Below the pieces are notes generated by a model. The model made no database searches and was not told the origin of the DNA. It worked only from the letters and a program-made list of their open reading frames with translations. A stretch of DNA of 64,000 nt, taken from positions 443,331,793-443,395,792 of the forward strand of contig NC_053037.3 in assembly GCF_002575655.3 (NCBI RefSeq), read 5' to 3'. The translations under genes were made by a program, and so were the position numbers. Below are positions 11,077 to 24,100 of the stretch, in pieces (position 1 is the stretch's first letter; each line of letters opens with the position of its first letter). Origin of the DNA: Aegilops tauschii subsp. strangulata (lineage: Eukaryota; Streptophyta; Magnoliopsida; Poales; Poaceae).

Positions 11077-11100
11077 TATTACGATGAGACGGAGGGAGTA

Positions 11101-12433
11101 CGCAATTGCACTTCCATTCCACATTAAATAGGGTGTCACGTTAACTTTTTATCTATGAACCGATGCAATTTTTTTACCTTTTTCCCTCACAAAATTTATT
11201 TTTTACATGAATTATCAAAACGTCATATATTTAGGAATGGAGCAAGTACTTAAGAAAACCGATGCAAACTTAACATGCGCATAGCACTGCACTCCTACGC
11301 GCCAGGAAGACCCTCAAGTCTCAGCTCAACTGCTCAGCCGTCCACGTCAAACCCCGAACGAAAATACGGCGAGACCGGCACGCACGGCAGGCCGCGTTCA
11401 CGCTTACCGCTTACTACGCGGCAGCAGCGGGTGGGGAGACCAAGTGGGGAGCGGGGCGCACGACTTGGACCCGGCAGCGCGCGACGTCCCGTCGACCTTG
11501 TCCCGATCCCACCCCGCGGCTCCACCTCCGCTCCGCGCCGCGCGCTCCGCACCGCCCGCCGTCTACCACAGCACACCACCACCATCCCAAAAGCAAGAAA
11601 AGAAAAGGCAAGCAAGCAGACAGGCAGACAGACGGATACGTGCCGGCGTCGCCGGGCAATCCCCGTCCACGCCTCCCGCCTCCACCTGGCGCGGCGCCGC
11701 TCGCGTGCGAGGGGACCGCGCACCACCCGACGACCGATTCGGAGAGGCGGCACGTAGAAGACGCGCCCGGTCCCCGTCCGCCCTCCTTTTCTTTTTCGGC
11801 GGGTCGCCGTCGCGGGCTCTTTTTTTCTCCCCCTGCCGCCTCTCCTCCAGCGGCGCCATCTTTTTCCACGGCGTCGACGCACGTTCCGACGCGTCGGCCG
11901 GCTGTGCGGCTGAGCGGCGGGCCTGCCAGGTGCGATAATTTATGGGCGCGGCGCCGTATGTGAAGGTGCTGCGTGACGGTTTAATTAGGGTCACGTCTGG
12001 GCGGGCCTAGTGCGTCGGGACTCGAGGGGAGGGGAGGCGCGGCCCACCACCGGTCCGGCTCCACCTCGGCGCCATGAATTCCTTCTTCAATAATTGCGTC
12101 TCCAAAGTGGGGCGCATCCTGGCTGCAGTGCCCGCACCAATTTGCTCCACGAACGCAGCGTCGTACCATGCCGTGCGCTCGTGCGGCAACGTAGGCTGCA
12201 AGTGTTTTTTCCTGTCTTTATAAAATTTAGTAGACTGCAAGTGGACTGACGAATTCGGCGACTGAATTTTCTGATAGAGACGAATTGGACGCTGTGTCAT
12301 CTCGTTATGTTAACAACCACTTTCAACTTGTCATGTTTTTTAAGCACTTCTTAAGTATGTATAAAAAGGAAATTGAAATGGATCGATATACTGGCATATC
12401 ATGATATATTTGCATCATCCCTAGAACTAGTCT
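11101..12433. other. GC-rich low-copy block without a confident gene
   Basis: From about 11,280 to 12,070 the DNA is very GC-rich and open in several frames on both strands (up to 182 codons). None of the translations shows a domain, a consistent start context or a reading-frame preference. The composition resembles promoter or leader DNA next to grass genes. The flanks at 11,101-11,280 and 12,180-12,433 are AT-rich and featureless. Confidence 0.5.
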
Positions 12434-12813
12434 AAGAGCATCTTCAGCCCGCCCCCCAAGACGCCCCCGGGACCACTTTTTGGGCGCTGTCGATTAAAAT
12501 TCTTCCCACTCGTCACCCCAAAGCCTCAGCTTTCGCCAAGTCTGAACAAAATTTAAGCCGGTGCTCCGAGGCCAAACCCAGCCCACGGGGGGAGTTGGGG
12601 AGGAGAGAGAAGGATTTGCATGTCGTTTGGCCCACAGTCAGTCTCCCACTCCCTCTCTCCATCCTTTTTCTTCTTGCCCTACCCACATGCATGCTCTCTC
12701 TTTTTCTTTTCTTGGTGGAAAAGGCCACCCTTACACGGTCCTTGGTGCCGGTTGTTTTGTGGCTTGGTCCTTAACAAATAAACCATGCATGTGAAACTCA
12801 AGAACATCATTAT
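12434..12813. other. Intergenic DNA with a MITE-like left end
   Basis: AAGAGCATCTTCAGCC at about 12,434 resembles the terminus of a common grass MITE with a CGCCCCC-rich interior. I could not find the other end. CT-rich sequence follows up to the Copia LTR fragment. No gene is visible. Confidence 0.35.
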
Positions 12814-13007
12814 TGATGGAAATATGCCCTAGAGGCAATAATAAAATGGTTATTATTATATTTCCGCAATCATGATAAAGGTTTATTATTCATGCTAAAA
12901 TTGTATTGACCGGAAACTTAAATACATGTGTGGATACATAAACAAATACCGTGTCCCTAGTAAGCCTCTACTAGACTAGCTCATTGATCAAAGATGGTTA
13001 AGGTTTC
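12814..13007 (+). repeat. Angela/WIS-type Copia LTR, 5' fragment
   Basis: It starts TGATGGAAATATGCCCTAGA and matches the LTR starts at 18,154 and 25,129. After 194 bp it is interrupted by the terminus of another element at 13,008. The rest of this LTR does not appear in order to the right. Confidence 0.8.
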
Positions 13008-14283
13008 TGAAAATGCTAGTTATCGACTAGAGGGGGGTGAATAGGCGATTTTTATGAAAGTCTTCAAAACACGAGGTTTTTGAAGACAAACAGTAGAAAT
13101 GAATCTATTGATATGCAGCGGAAGGTAGACTACACTAGACAAGCCATAAACAAGTAAGCAATGTAGTGAAAGCACGAAGACTATCATCAACTAGGTAGTA
13201 TGGATCAGGATGGAAGACAGTGTGAAGCCAAACAGTAAATAGTCTTCACTCAGTGAAGTCAATCAGATCAGACAAGCAGACAATGACTTCACGAAGACAA
13301 ACTGTAAAGTAAAGGGAAGTGGAGGATAGAACCAGTTGCTTGGTGAAGACAAGGATTTGGTAGACCAGTTCCAGTTGCTGTGACAATTGTACATCCGGTT
13401 AGGGAGGCTGAGATTTAACTCAGAAGACCGCGTCTTCACCTTATTCCCCTTGAGCTAAGGACACCCAGTCCTCGCTCAATCACTCTGGTAAGTCTTTAAG
13501 GTAGACTTCCAAACCTTCATAGACTTCGTTCACCGGCGATCCACAATGGCTCTTGGATGCTCAGAACGCGATGCCTAACCGGCTGGAGGATTCACAGTCC
13601 TCAAGTGTAACAAGTCTTCAGGTCACGCGGGCAGAAAGAGTTAAGTGATGCCTAACACTCTTTGGCTCTGGGTGTTTTGGGCTTTATCCACGCAAGGATC
13701 TCTCTCTCAAATGCTTAGGAGGTGGGTTGCTCTCAAACGATAAAAGCCGTGCACTAACTCTGAGGGGCCACCAATTTATGGTGTAGGGGTGGCCTATTTA
13801 TAGCCAGGAGGCAACCCGACCTGATATGTCTCAAATGACCCTGGGTCACTAAGGGACCGACACGTGTCCAACGGTCGGATTTCAAACACACACGGCAACT
13901 TTACTTGGGCTACAAGCCAAGCTGGCTCATCCGGCTCTGGATAAGATTTGCTCTCATTGTCATCGCTCGAAGACATAGGATTTTGGTTGAGCATCACATC
14001 AGTCACTCTGACTTTGTTCACTTGGACCCCACTTAACAGTACGGTGGTTCCTATGACTCAACAAAGAAGAAAAGGAAACTATGAAACAACTATGTCTTCG
14101 TACTCCATAGTCTTCAAATGAATGTCTTCACATGTCATAATCTTCATTGTGAATGTCTTCACGAACCACCATTGTCTTCAATGTCTTCACACATTTTTAG
14201 GGGTCATCTCTAGTAGGTAAACATAATCAATAAGGGACTACTACCTGTGTTATCCTGCAATTCTCACAAACACATTAGTCCCT

Positions 14284-16861
14284 TGTAGCAATCTGACCTC
14301 AAACGGTCAAATCTCTGTGCATAAGTGCCATCCCTGGATCGGTAATGCTGACACACACAGTACTTGAAGGATTTATAACAGAGTGCAATCACACACTTAT
14401 TACATCGAATGTCTCAAAAGAGAACTTATTACAATAATATGGCTTAAGGCCATCTAAATAAGATAACTGCGGAAGCATCGAAGGTAAATGAGTCCATCAA
14501 CTCCAACGGCATAGCTGAGTGCACGACAACGACCTAGCGCACCTTACTCTCCGTTTGAAAAGTCTGCACCATAATACGTTGCAGCCTGAAAACGGGTCAG
14601 CACATGGAATATGCTGGCAAAATAACACTGCAGAGCAATGAACAGGTAATGGCTATAACTATATGCATATATGGCTGGTGGAGGCTCTACCGTTATCATG
14701 TTTTTTGCGAAAAGCCAATTTTTCCCTACAACAAAGGAATATATTTTGTTTAACTAGTAGTTGATAAACATTGAGAAGGTTCCTCCAACTCAGTCCCAAT
14801 TAAACAGTATTAAGAACCCAACAAATTAATTTAGAGTGATGAGATCAAATCAATAATTCAAGACCCAGATACTCAAGATGTCCATAACCGGGGCACGGCT
14901 AACCATGATTAGTTTGTACACTCTGCAAAGGTTTGCGCACTTTTCCCCACAAGACTCGATCTCCTCCGTTGTATTTCTCGCACTACATGGTGTTTGAGAA
15001 ACGGATGACTGAGACACAGTCTTTCAGAAGCATTAACTCTTTACTCTGGGTAGACAATACCACCTACATCCCCTACATTTGCTAGCCTACCACTAAAAGA
15101 GGTCACGCAACATACTCAACTATGCCAGAGCCCATAATGGCTTGTGGCTGCACACGGAAGTTTCTAGCATGAATAATCTTATGATCCCTTTGAGCCTGGG
15201 TGGCGAACCATAGGATGATCACAGGGGTACTCCGGGATATCCTAGGACAACATTGGATTCTCCAGGTGCCCGCAACCAATCCACCCATATGTGTATTAAA
15301 GTAGCCACCTTAAGTTTAACCATTAATAATACTCCCACATCTGTCATGGATCTCTCAAACCCAAACCACGTCTACTAGCATAGCATAGCAGTATAAGCAT
15401 AATGTCGAAGTAACTCCCAGGGTTTGATATAAAGGACAATAGGTTCTACCTCGTCATCTACTTCCCAATACCCACATGTTATCAATCCTACACATGCAAT
15501 GTTTGAGGGTTGAAATTAATGCATAAAAACTAGGTAATAAAGGGGTATGATCAAAGTGTTACTTGCCTTGCTGACGATCCGCAAACCCTAGAGACTCGTA
15601 GTAGCACGCTTCGCACTTCGGAAATTCTATCGCAAACAAACAATAGCATACATAAGCACTCAAGCATAGATGCAAGGGTAAAACTCAGATGAGAAAGTCC
15701 ACACTGAAAGTTCAACTGAAGTGCTTCGATTTTCAAAAAGAATCGCTCAAATCGGAGCTACGAAACTCAAACTACGATCAAAAGAAGTTCGAATTCAAAT
15801 CTGCTTGCAACCAAATTTTAAATTGTCAAAATCATGTTCAAGTTGATTAAATGGAAAGAGGGGTTCGAGATGAAGATTTTGGCGTTGGTTTCACTAGATT
15901 TGGACGAACGGTTGAAAAACTGCGAGGGTTTGAAGATCAAGGGCTAATCTGTGATAAAAATAATCGCGGATAAGTCCCTGGCCGAAAATAAAATAAAAAG
16001 AAAAAGACTAACGAACGAATGTTGGCTAAGAGAACTTAAATGAACGAATTCGTTCGTTATAGAAACTAATCTGACGAACGTTCGCTAATTAACGAACAAG
16101 ATAAAAAAAGATCTAAAAAGGAAAAAAATAAACCGAAAAAACGAATGATTTTATATACCGTTTAACCGAAGAAAACCGGCGGCGAGATCCGGCGGCTAGC
16201 GACGGCGAGGCGGGGCGGTGGTGCGGGGAGGCGGCGGCGCGGCGCGGGGCTGCAGTGGCGAGACGAGGAGAAGGCGGCGGCCTCGGGGCTACTTATAAAG
16301 GCTCCCTCCGGGTTCTCCGACTTGGAGAGGGGGTCGGCGAGGCGGCGGCGAGTCGGACTCCTTTGGGCCGGGCCGGCCCAGAACTTTTTTTTAATAAATT
16401 CCGCCGAAGAAAAAAATCCTAAATAAATATAAAAAATTCTAAAAATGCTAAAAAAATCACCATCTAAATAAAATATTTAGAACAAAGTGAACATTTTTCT
16501 GGCCTAAAAATGCAATTTTGAAAATGCATATTTTCTAATTCAAATAAAATCCAAATAAAGTAGTTATTTGATTTTACAATCTTTCCTCCAATATTTCTCT
16601 CTTTTTGAAGAAGTCATTTTATCTCCTCTCATTTATTTTAGTATCGGAATTATTTCGGAGAGAAAATTATTAAAACCAAAATGATCCCCTTTTCAAAATT
16701 TGAGAAAAATTCAAATATGAAAATAAATGAAATCGCCAACTCTCTCCGTGGGTCCTTGAGTTGCTTAAGATTTCCAGGATCACAAACAAAATGCAAATAA
16801 AAATATGATATGCATATGATGACCTATATATAACATCCAAATTGAAAATTGGGATGTTACA
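14284..16861 (-). mobile_element. Solo Gypsy LTR, 2,578 bp
   Basis: The segment has TGTAGC and GTTACA ends (minus strand TGTAACATCCC...GCTACA) and is flanked by a perfect TCCCT duplication (14,279-14,283 and 16,862-16,866). The host LTR reads through once it is removed. There is no internal region or second LTR, so it is a solo LTR left by unequal recombination. It carries a GC-rich part (16,180-16,380) with TTTATAAG on the minus strand, a probable promoter. I cannot name the family. Confidence 0.88.
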
Positions 16862-17057
16862 TCCCTCAACCAAGTTTGTCGTCAATACTCCAAAACCAAC
16901 TAGGGGTGGCACTAGATGCACTTACAATCTCCCCCTTTTTGGTGATTGGTGACAAACTTGTTAAAGTTTTTCAACGGGGATTAAAGTATGTGAAAGTTAA
17001 GGATTAAGACATTGTCTTCATATGTTGCAGGAGGCTCCCCCTAAAGATGTGCATATA

Positions 17058-17380
17058 CTCCCTCCTTTCCAGTTTATAGGGATCAATTCAAAAATCTCAC
17101 CAACCAAGGTAGATGATAAGTGGTGGAATAATTTTTGTAGTTTGCAAAACCACTCAATTAATGCACTTGTTTTCCTCAAACAATTGTGTTTACCAATGCA
17201 TTAATTACAGTGCATGCATGCATAAAGCACATGCATTGGTCAATTTTATTTTAATACTTACATGCAATGATTTAATGCACCTTGAAATCTGAACATGTGA
17301 TGGGGAACAACCAAATTGAGCCCTATAAAATGGGAAAACTAAAATTTTAAGATAAGCCTTATAAACCGGAAAGGAGGGAG
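17058..17380. mobile_element. Stowaway-like MITE, 323 bp
   Basis: The left terminus CTCCCTCCTTTCCAGTTTAT and right terminus ATAAACCGGAAAGGAGGGAG are inverted copies, flanked by TA (17,056-17,057 and 17,381-17,382). It lies in the SIRE-like LTR. The interior is AT-rich with no ORF of note. Confidence 0.8.
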
Positions 17381-17741
17381 TAATTAGTTTGCTTTTGAAT
17401 GCAAATGCACATGGCAGGTTTTACTTTGTGGAGATCCTCTTCAACATACGAAGACAATTCATCATGCATATAGATAATGACATGCAAAACGAGAAATGGG
17501 CGCATGCCGAATGACTTCATGCGGAATTTATCATCGCATCACAAAGTAGCAGCAAAAGTAGCAGACGACCATCAAGTTTAAGTGTTACAACTCAAAAGCC
17601 AAATAGTTTCAAAACGAGAGTTGTAAGAACTTAGCAAAAATAAAGCAACCACCCATATGGACCCGCTTGAAGACTATCGACCTCATATGCTTCTCCCCCT
17701 TTTCTCAGAAATGACCAAAAAGGTTTGAAGACATAGAGGAT

Positions 17742-18153
17742 CTACTCATTCCCAGTTGGAGTAGAAGATGGAGCAGGGTCGACGTTGGAGTTTGGTGGTG
17801 CAGACGGGTCTGACGCAGAATCATGATGCAGTGCAGCCAAAGTCGGTGAAGTGGCGTCGTCTTCTTCATCGACGACTCTCGCAACAACAGTTGCAGCCAA
17901 AGACGAATGTTTAGAATCTTCAATAGATGGAGTGCGACACCAGCTTGCATTTTGTGGAGGTCTGGAGTCAAACTTGAAACTCTCTGTGAAGCCATCTCCG
18001 CGAAGATCATCTTCAGAGCAGAGCATTGTGAGGCTCTTCCAGGACCGTCGACAGGCTTCATGTGCAACAAATGAGTTCTTGGTGGCCAAGTTGCAAATGC
18101 GATTAACATCCACCAAAAGACTCTGCATCTGACGCTTCAGCCAGTCATGATGC
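17742..18153 (-). pseudogene. Post-pol ORF of the SIRE-like Copia element, C-terminal part
   Basis: This part of the frame starts inside the GATGC target (18,149-18,153) and ends at a stop at 17,742. It begins with a helical segment (MQSLLVDVNRICNLATKNSF) and ends in an acidic, Ser/Pro/Asp-rich low-complexity tail. Its phase matches the piece at 26,850-27,753 once the Angela-type element and one duplication (8,701 bp in total) are removed. It is therefore the C-terminal end of the same protein, which lies between pol and the 3' LTR. I do not know its function. Related proteins are annotated as putative plant transposon proteins. Confidence 0.6.
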
Positions 18154-19885
18154 TGAAGGAAATATGCCCTAGAGGCAATAATAAAGTTATTATTTATTTC
18201 CTTATATCATGATAAATGTTTATTTTTCATGCTAGAATTATATTAACCGGAAACATAATACTTGTGTGTATACATAGACAAACAGAGTGTCACTAGTATG
18301 CCTCTACTTGACTAGCTCGTTGATCAAAGATGGTTATGTTTCCTAGCCATTGACATGAGTTGTCATTTGATTAACGGGATCACATCATTATGAGAATCAT
18401 GTGATTGACTTGACCCATTCCGTTAGCTTAGCACTTGATCGTTTAGTATGTTGCTATTGCTTTCTTCACGACTTATACATGTTCCTATGACTATGAGATT
18501 ATGCAACTCCTGTTTACCGGAGGAACACTTTGTGTGCTACCAAATGTCACAACATAACTGGGTGATTATAAAGGTGCTCTACAGGTGTCTCTGAAGGTAC
18601 TTTTTGGGTTGGCGTATTTCGAGATTAGGATTTGTCAATCCAATTGTCGGAGAGGTATCTCTGGGCCCACTCGGTAATGCACATCACTTAAGCCTTGCAA
18701 GCATTGCAACTAATGAGTTAGTTGCGGGATGATATATTACGGAGCGAGTAAAGAGACTTGCCGGTAACGAGATTGAGCTAGGTATTGAGATACCGACGAT
18801 CAAATCTCGGGCAAGTAACATACCGATGACAAAGGGAACAACATATGTTGTTATGCGGTCTGACCGATAAAGATCTTCGTAGAATATGTGGGATCCAATA
18901 TGAGCATCCAGGTTCCGCTATTGGTTATTGACCGGAGACGTGTCTCGGTCATGTCTACATAGTTCTCGAACCCGTAGGGTCCGCACGCTTAAAGTTTCGA
19001 CGACGGTTATATTATGAGTTTATGAGTTTTGATGTACCGAAGGTTGTTCGGAGTCCCGGATGTGATCACGGGCATGACGAGGAGTCTCGAAATGGTCCAG
19101 ACACGAAGATTGATATATTGGAAGCCTATATTTGGATATTGGAAGTGTTCCGGGTGAAATTGGGATTTTACCGGAGTACCGAGGGGTTACCGGAACCCCT
19201 CGGGGGCTTAATGGGCCATAGTGGGCCTTAGTGGAGAAGAGGAGAGGCGGCTAGGGCAGGGCCGCGCGCCCCTCCCCCTCTAGTCCAAATAGGACAAGGA
19301 GAGGGGGGCGGCGCCCCCCTTTCCTTCCTCTCTCCCTCCTCTTTCCCCCTTCTCCTAATCCAACAAGGAAGGGAGGGAGTCCTACTCCCGGTGGGAGTAG
19401 GACTCCTCCTGGCGCGCCTCCTCCTGGCCGGCCGCACCTCCCCCCTTGCTCCTTTATATACGGGGGCAGGGGGCACCCCAAAGACACAACAATTGATTTG
19501 ATCTTTTAGCCGTGTGCGGTGCCCCCCTCCACCATAGTCCACCTCGATAATACTGTAGCGGTGCTTAGGCGAAGCCCTGCGTCGGTAGAACATCATCATC
19601 GTCACCACGCCGTCGTGCTGACGAAACTCTCCCTCAACACTCGGCTGGATCGGAGTTCGAGGGACGTCATCGGGCTGAACGTGTGCTGAACTCGGAGGTG
19701 CCGTGCGTTCGGTACTTGATCGGTCGGATCGTGAAGACGTACGACTACATCAACCGCGTTGTGCTAACGCTCCCGCTTTCGGTCTACGAGGGTACGTGGA
19801 CAACACTCTTCCCTCTCGTTGCTATGCATCACCATGATCCTGTGTGTGCGTAGGAATTTTTTTGAAATTACTACGTTCCCCAACG
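18154..19885 (+). repeat. 5' LTR of the Angela-type Copia element
   Basis: The LTR holds a TATATA box at 19,455-19,460, followed by the probable transcription start, with a GC-rich segment (about 19,250-19,450) upstream. It ends at CCCCAACG before the primer site. Confidence 0.92.
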
Positions 19886-19886
19886 G

Positions 19887-19899
19887 TGGTATCAGAGCC
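19887..19899 (+). promoter_or_regulatory. Primer-binding site for initiator tRNA-Met
   Basis: TGGTATCAGAGCC lies just after the 5' LTR and matches the standard plant Copia primer site for initiator methionine tRNA. A leader of about 1.2 kb without ORFs follows before gag. Confidence 0.9.
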
Positions 19900-21120
19900 T
19901 GGTTTTATGCGTAGATGTCATATGCACGAGTAGAACACAAGTGAGTTGTGGGCGATATAAGTCATACTGCTTACCAGCATGTCATACTTTGGTTCGGCGG
20001 TATTGTTGGATGAAGCGGCCCGGACCGACATTACGCGTACGCTTACGCGAGACTGGTTCTACTGACGTGCTTTGCACACAGGTGGCTGGCGGGTGTCAGT
20101 TTCTCCAACTTTAGTTGAACTGAGTGTGGCTACGCCCGGTCCTTGCGAAGGTTAAAACAACACCAACTTGACAAACTATCGTTGTGGTTTTGATGCGTAG
20201 GTAAGAACGGTTCTTGCTAAGCCCGTAGCAGCCACGTAAAATTTGCAACAACAAAGTAGAGGATGTCTAACTTGTTTTTGCAGGGCATGTTGTGATGTGA
20301 TATGGTCAAAGCATGATGCGAAATTTATTGTATGAGATGATCATGTTTTGTAACCGAGTTATCGGCAACTGGCAGGAGCCATATGGTTGTCACTTTATTG
20401 TATGCAATGCAATCGCCCTGTAATGCTTTACTTTATCACTAAGCGGTAGCGATAGTCGTAGAAGCATAAGATTGGCGAGACGACAACGATGCTACGATGG
20501 AGATCAAGGTGTCGCGCCGGTGACGATGGTGATCATGACGGTGCTTCGGAGATGGAGATCACAAGCACAAGATGATGATGGCCATATCATATCACTTATA
20601 TTGATTGCATGTGATGTTTATCTTTTATGCATCTTATCTTGCTTTATTTGACGGTACCATTATAAGATGATCTCTCACTAAATTTCAAGATAAAAGTGTT
20701 CTCCCTGAGTATGCACCGTTGCCAAAGTTCGTCGTGCCCAGACACCATGTGATGATCGGGTGTGATAAGCTCTACGTCCATCTACAACAGGTGCAAGCCA
20801 GTTTTGCACACGCAGAATACTCAGGTTAAACTTGACGAGCCTAGCATATGCAGATATGGCCTCGGAACACTGAGACCGAAAGGATAAGCGTGAATCATAT
20901 AGTAGATATGATCAACATAGTGATGTTCACCATTGAAAGCTACTCCATTTCACGTGATGATCGGTTATGGTTTAGTTGATTTGGATCACGTGATCACTTA
21001 GAGGATTAGAGGGATGACTATCTAAGTGGGAGTTCTTAAGTAATATGATTAATTGAACTTAAATTTATCATGAACTTAGTACATGATAGTATCTTGCTTG
21101 TCTATGTTGATTGTAGATAG

Positions 21121-24100
21121 ATGGCCCGTACTGTTGTTCCGTTGAATTTTAATGCGTTCCTTGAGAAAGCAAAGTTGAAAGATGATGGTAGCAATTACAC
21201 GGACTGGGTCCGTAACTTGAGGATTATCCTCATTGCTGCACAGAAGAATTACGTCCTGGAAGCACCGCTAGGTGCCAACCCTGCTACAGGAGCAACACCA
21301 GATGTTATGAACGCCTGGCAGAGCAAAGCTGATGACTACTTGATAGTTCAGTGTGCCATGCTTTACGGCTTAGAACCGGGACTTCAACGACGTTTTGAAC
21401 GTCATGGAGCATATGAGATGTTCTAGGAGTTGAAGTTACTATTTCAAGCAAATGCCCGGATTGAGAGATATGAAGTCTCCAATAAGTTCTACAGCTACAA
21501 GATGGAGGAGAATAGTTCTGTCAGTGAGCATATGCTCAAAATGTCTGGGTATAATAATCACTTGATTCAACTGGGAGTTAATCTTCCGGATGATAGCGTC
21601 ATTGACAGAATTCTTCAATCACTGCCACCAAGCTACAAGAGCTTCGTGATGAACTATAACATGCAAGGGATGGATAAGACGATTCCCGAGCTCTTCGCAA
21701 TGCTAAAGGTTGCGGAGGTAGAAATCAAGAAGGAGCATCAAGTGTTGATGGTCAACAAAACCACCAGTTTCAAGAAAAAGGGCAAAGGGAAGAAGAAGGG
21801 GAACTTCAAGAAGAACAGCAAGCAAGTTGCTGCTCAAGAGAAAAAACCCAAGTCTGGACCTAAGCCTGAGACTGAGTGCTTCTACTGCAAGCAGACTGGT
21901 CACTTGAAGCGGAACTGCCCCAAGTATTTGGCGGATAAGAAGGATGGCAAGGTGAATAAAGGTATATGTGATATACATGTTATTGATGTGTACCTTACCA
22001 GAGCTCGCAGTAGCACCTGGGTATTTGATACTGGTTCTGTTGCTAATATTTGCAACTCAAAAAAGGGACTACGGATTAAGCGAACACTGGCCAAGGATGA
22101 GGTGACGATGCACGTGGGAAACGGTTCCAAAGTCGATGTGATTGCCGTCGGCATGCTACCTCTACATCAACCTTCGGGATTAGTATTAGACCTAAATAAT
22201 TGTTATTTGGTGCCAGCGTTGAGCATGAACACTATATCTGGATCTTGTTTGATGTGAGACGGTTATTCATTTAAATTAGAGAATAATGGTTGTCCTATTT
22301 ATATGAGTAATATCTTTTATGGTCATGCACCCTTAATGAGTGGTCTATTTTTGATGAATCTCGATAGTAGTGACACACATATTCATAATGTTGAAGCCAA
22401 AAGATGCAGAGTTGATAATGATAGTGCAACTTATTTGTGGCACTGCCGTTTGGGTCATATTGGTGTAAAGCGCATGACGAAACTCCATACTGATGGACTT
22501 TTGGAATCACTTGATTATGAATCACTTGGTACTTGCGAACCATGCCTCATGGGCAAGATGACTAAAACGCCATTCTCCGGAACTATGGAGCGAGCAACAG
22601 ATTTGTTGGAAATCATACATACAGATGTATGTGGTCCGATGAACGTTGAGGCTCGCGGCGGGTATCGTTATTTTCTCACCTTCACAGATGATTTAAGCAG
22701 ATATGGGTATATCTACTTAATGTTACATCAGTCTGAAACATTTGAAAAGTTCAAAGAATTTCAGAGTGAAGTTGAAAATCATCGTAACAAGAAAATAAAG
22801 TTTCTACGATCTGATCGTGGAGGAGAATATTTGAGTTACGAGTTTGGTTTACATTTGAAACAATGCGGAATAGTTTTGCAACTCACGCCACCCGGTACAC
22901 CACAGCGAAAAGGTGTGTCCGAACGTCGTAATCGTACTTTACTAGATATGGTGCGATCTATGATGTCTCGTACTGATTTACCGCTATCATTTTGGGGTTA
23001 TGCTTTAGATACGGCCACATTCACGTTAAATAGGGCACCATCGAAATCCGTTGAGACGACGCCTTATGAACTGTGGTTTGGCAAGAAACCAACGTTGTCG
23101 TTTCTTAAAGTTTGGGGTTGCGATGCTTATGTGAAAAAACTTCAACCTGATAAGCTCGAACCCAAATCGGAGAAATGTGTCTTCATAGGATACCCAAAGG
23201 AGACTGTTGGGTACACCTTCTATCATAGATCCGAAGGCAAGACATTCATTGCTAAGAATGGATCCTTTCTAGAGAAGGAGTTTCTCTCGAAAGAAGTGAG
23301 TGGGAGGAAAGTAGAACTTGATGAGGTAACCATACCTGCTCCCTTATTGGAAAGTAGTTCATCACAGAAACTGGTTCTTGTGACGTCTATACCAATTAGT
23401 GAGGAAGTTAATGATGATGATCATGGAACTTCAGATCAAGTTGTTACTGAACCTCGTAGGTCAACCAGAGTAAGATCCGCACCAGAGTGGTACGGTAATC
23501 CTGTTCTGGAGGTTATGTTACTAGACCATGACGAACCTACGAACTATGAAGAAGCGATGGTGAGCCCAGATTCCAAAAGATGGCTTGAGGCCATGAAATC
23601 TGAGATGGGATCCATGTATGAGAACAAAGTGTGGACTTTGGTTGACTTGCCCGATGATCGGCAAGCCATTGAGAATAAATGGATCTTCAAGAAGAAGACT
23701 GACGCTGACGGTAATGTTACTGTCTATAAAGCTCGACTTGTTGCGAAAGGTTTTCGACAAGTTCAAGGGATTGACTACGATGAGACCTTCTCACCCGTAG
23801 CGATGCTTAAGTCTGTCCGAATCATGTTAGCAATTGCCGCATTTTATGATTATGAAATTTGGCAAATGGATGTAAAAACTGCATTCCTGAATGGATTTCT
23901 GGAAGAAGAGTTGTATATGATGCAACCGAAAGGTTTTGTCGATCCAAAGGGAGCTAACAAAGTGAGCAAGCTCCAGCGATCCATTTATGGACAGGTGCAA
24001 GCCTCTCGGAGTTGGAATAAACGCTTTGATAGTGTGATCAAAGCATTTGGTTTTGTACAGACTTTTGGAGAAGCCTGTATTTACAAGAAAGTGAGTGGGA

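Larger units (their letters stand above)
10662..11098. mobile_element. Outer Stowaway-like MITE split by a second MITE
   Basis: The left end CTTCCTCCCATAATATAAAA and the right end GAGACGGAGGGAG followed by TA are the two termini of a common Triticeae Stowaway type. The MITE at 10,719-11,076 separates them. The left TA duplication is not preserved, so this boundary is approximate. Confidence 0.5.
13008..17685 (-). repeat. 3' LTR of the SIRE/Maximus-like element (interrupted)
   Basis: The ends are TGAAAATGCTAGTTATCGAC at 13,008 and CGACCTCA at 17,685, giving TG...CA on either strand. Removing the nested solo LTR with its duplication (2,583 bp) and the MITE with its TA (325 bp) leaves about 1,770 bp. 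It is rich in GTCTTCA repeats and has the conserved CAATCTCCCCCTTTTTGGTG stretch near 16,926. Confidence 0.6.

Noticed and set aside
11275..11994. Long overlapping ORFs on both strands (160-182 codons)
   Set aside because: They overlap in many frames, show no domain and arise from high GC content, which removes stop codons.
19228..19608. 126-codon minus ORF in the Copia LTR (also at 26,243)
   Set aside because: It lies in LTR sequence and is repeated in each LTR copy; no domain.
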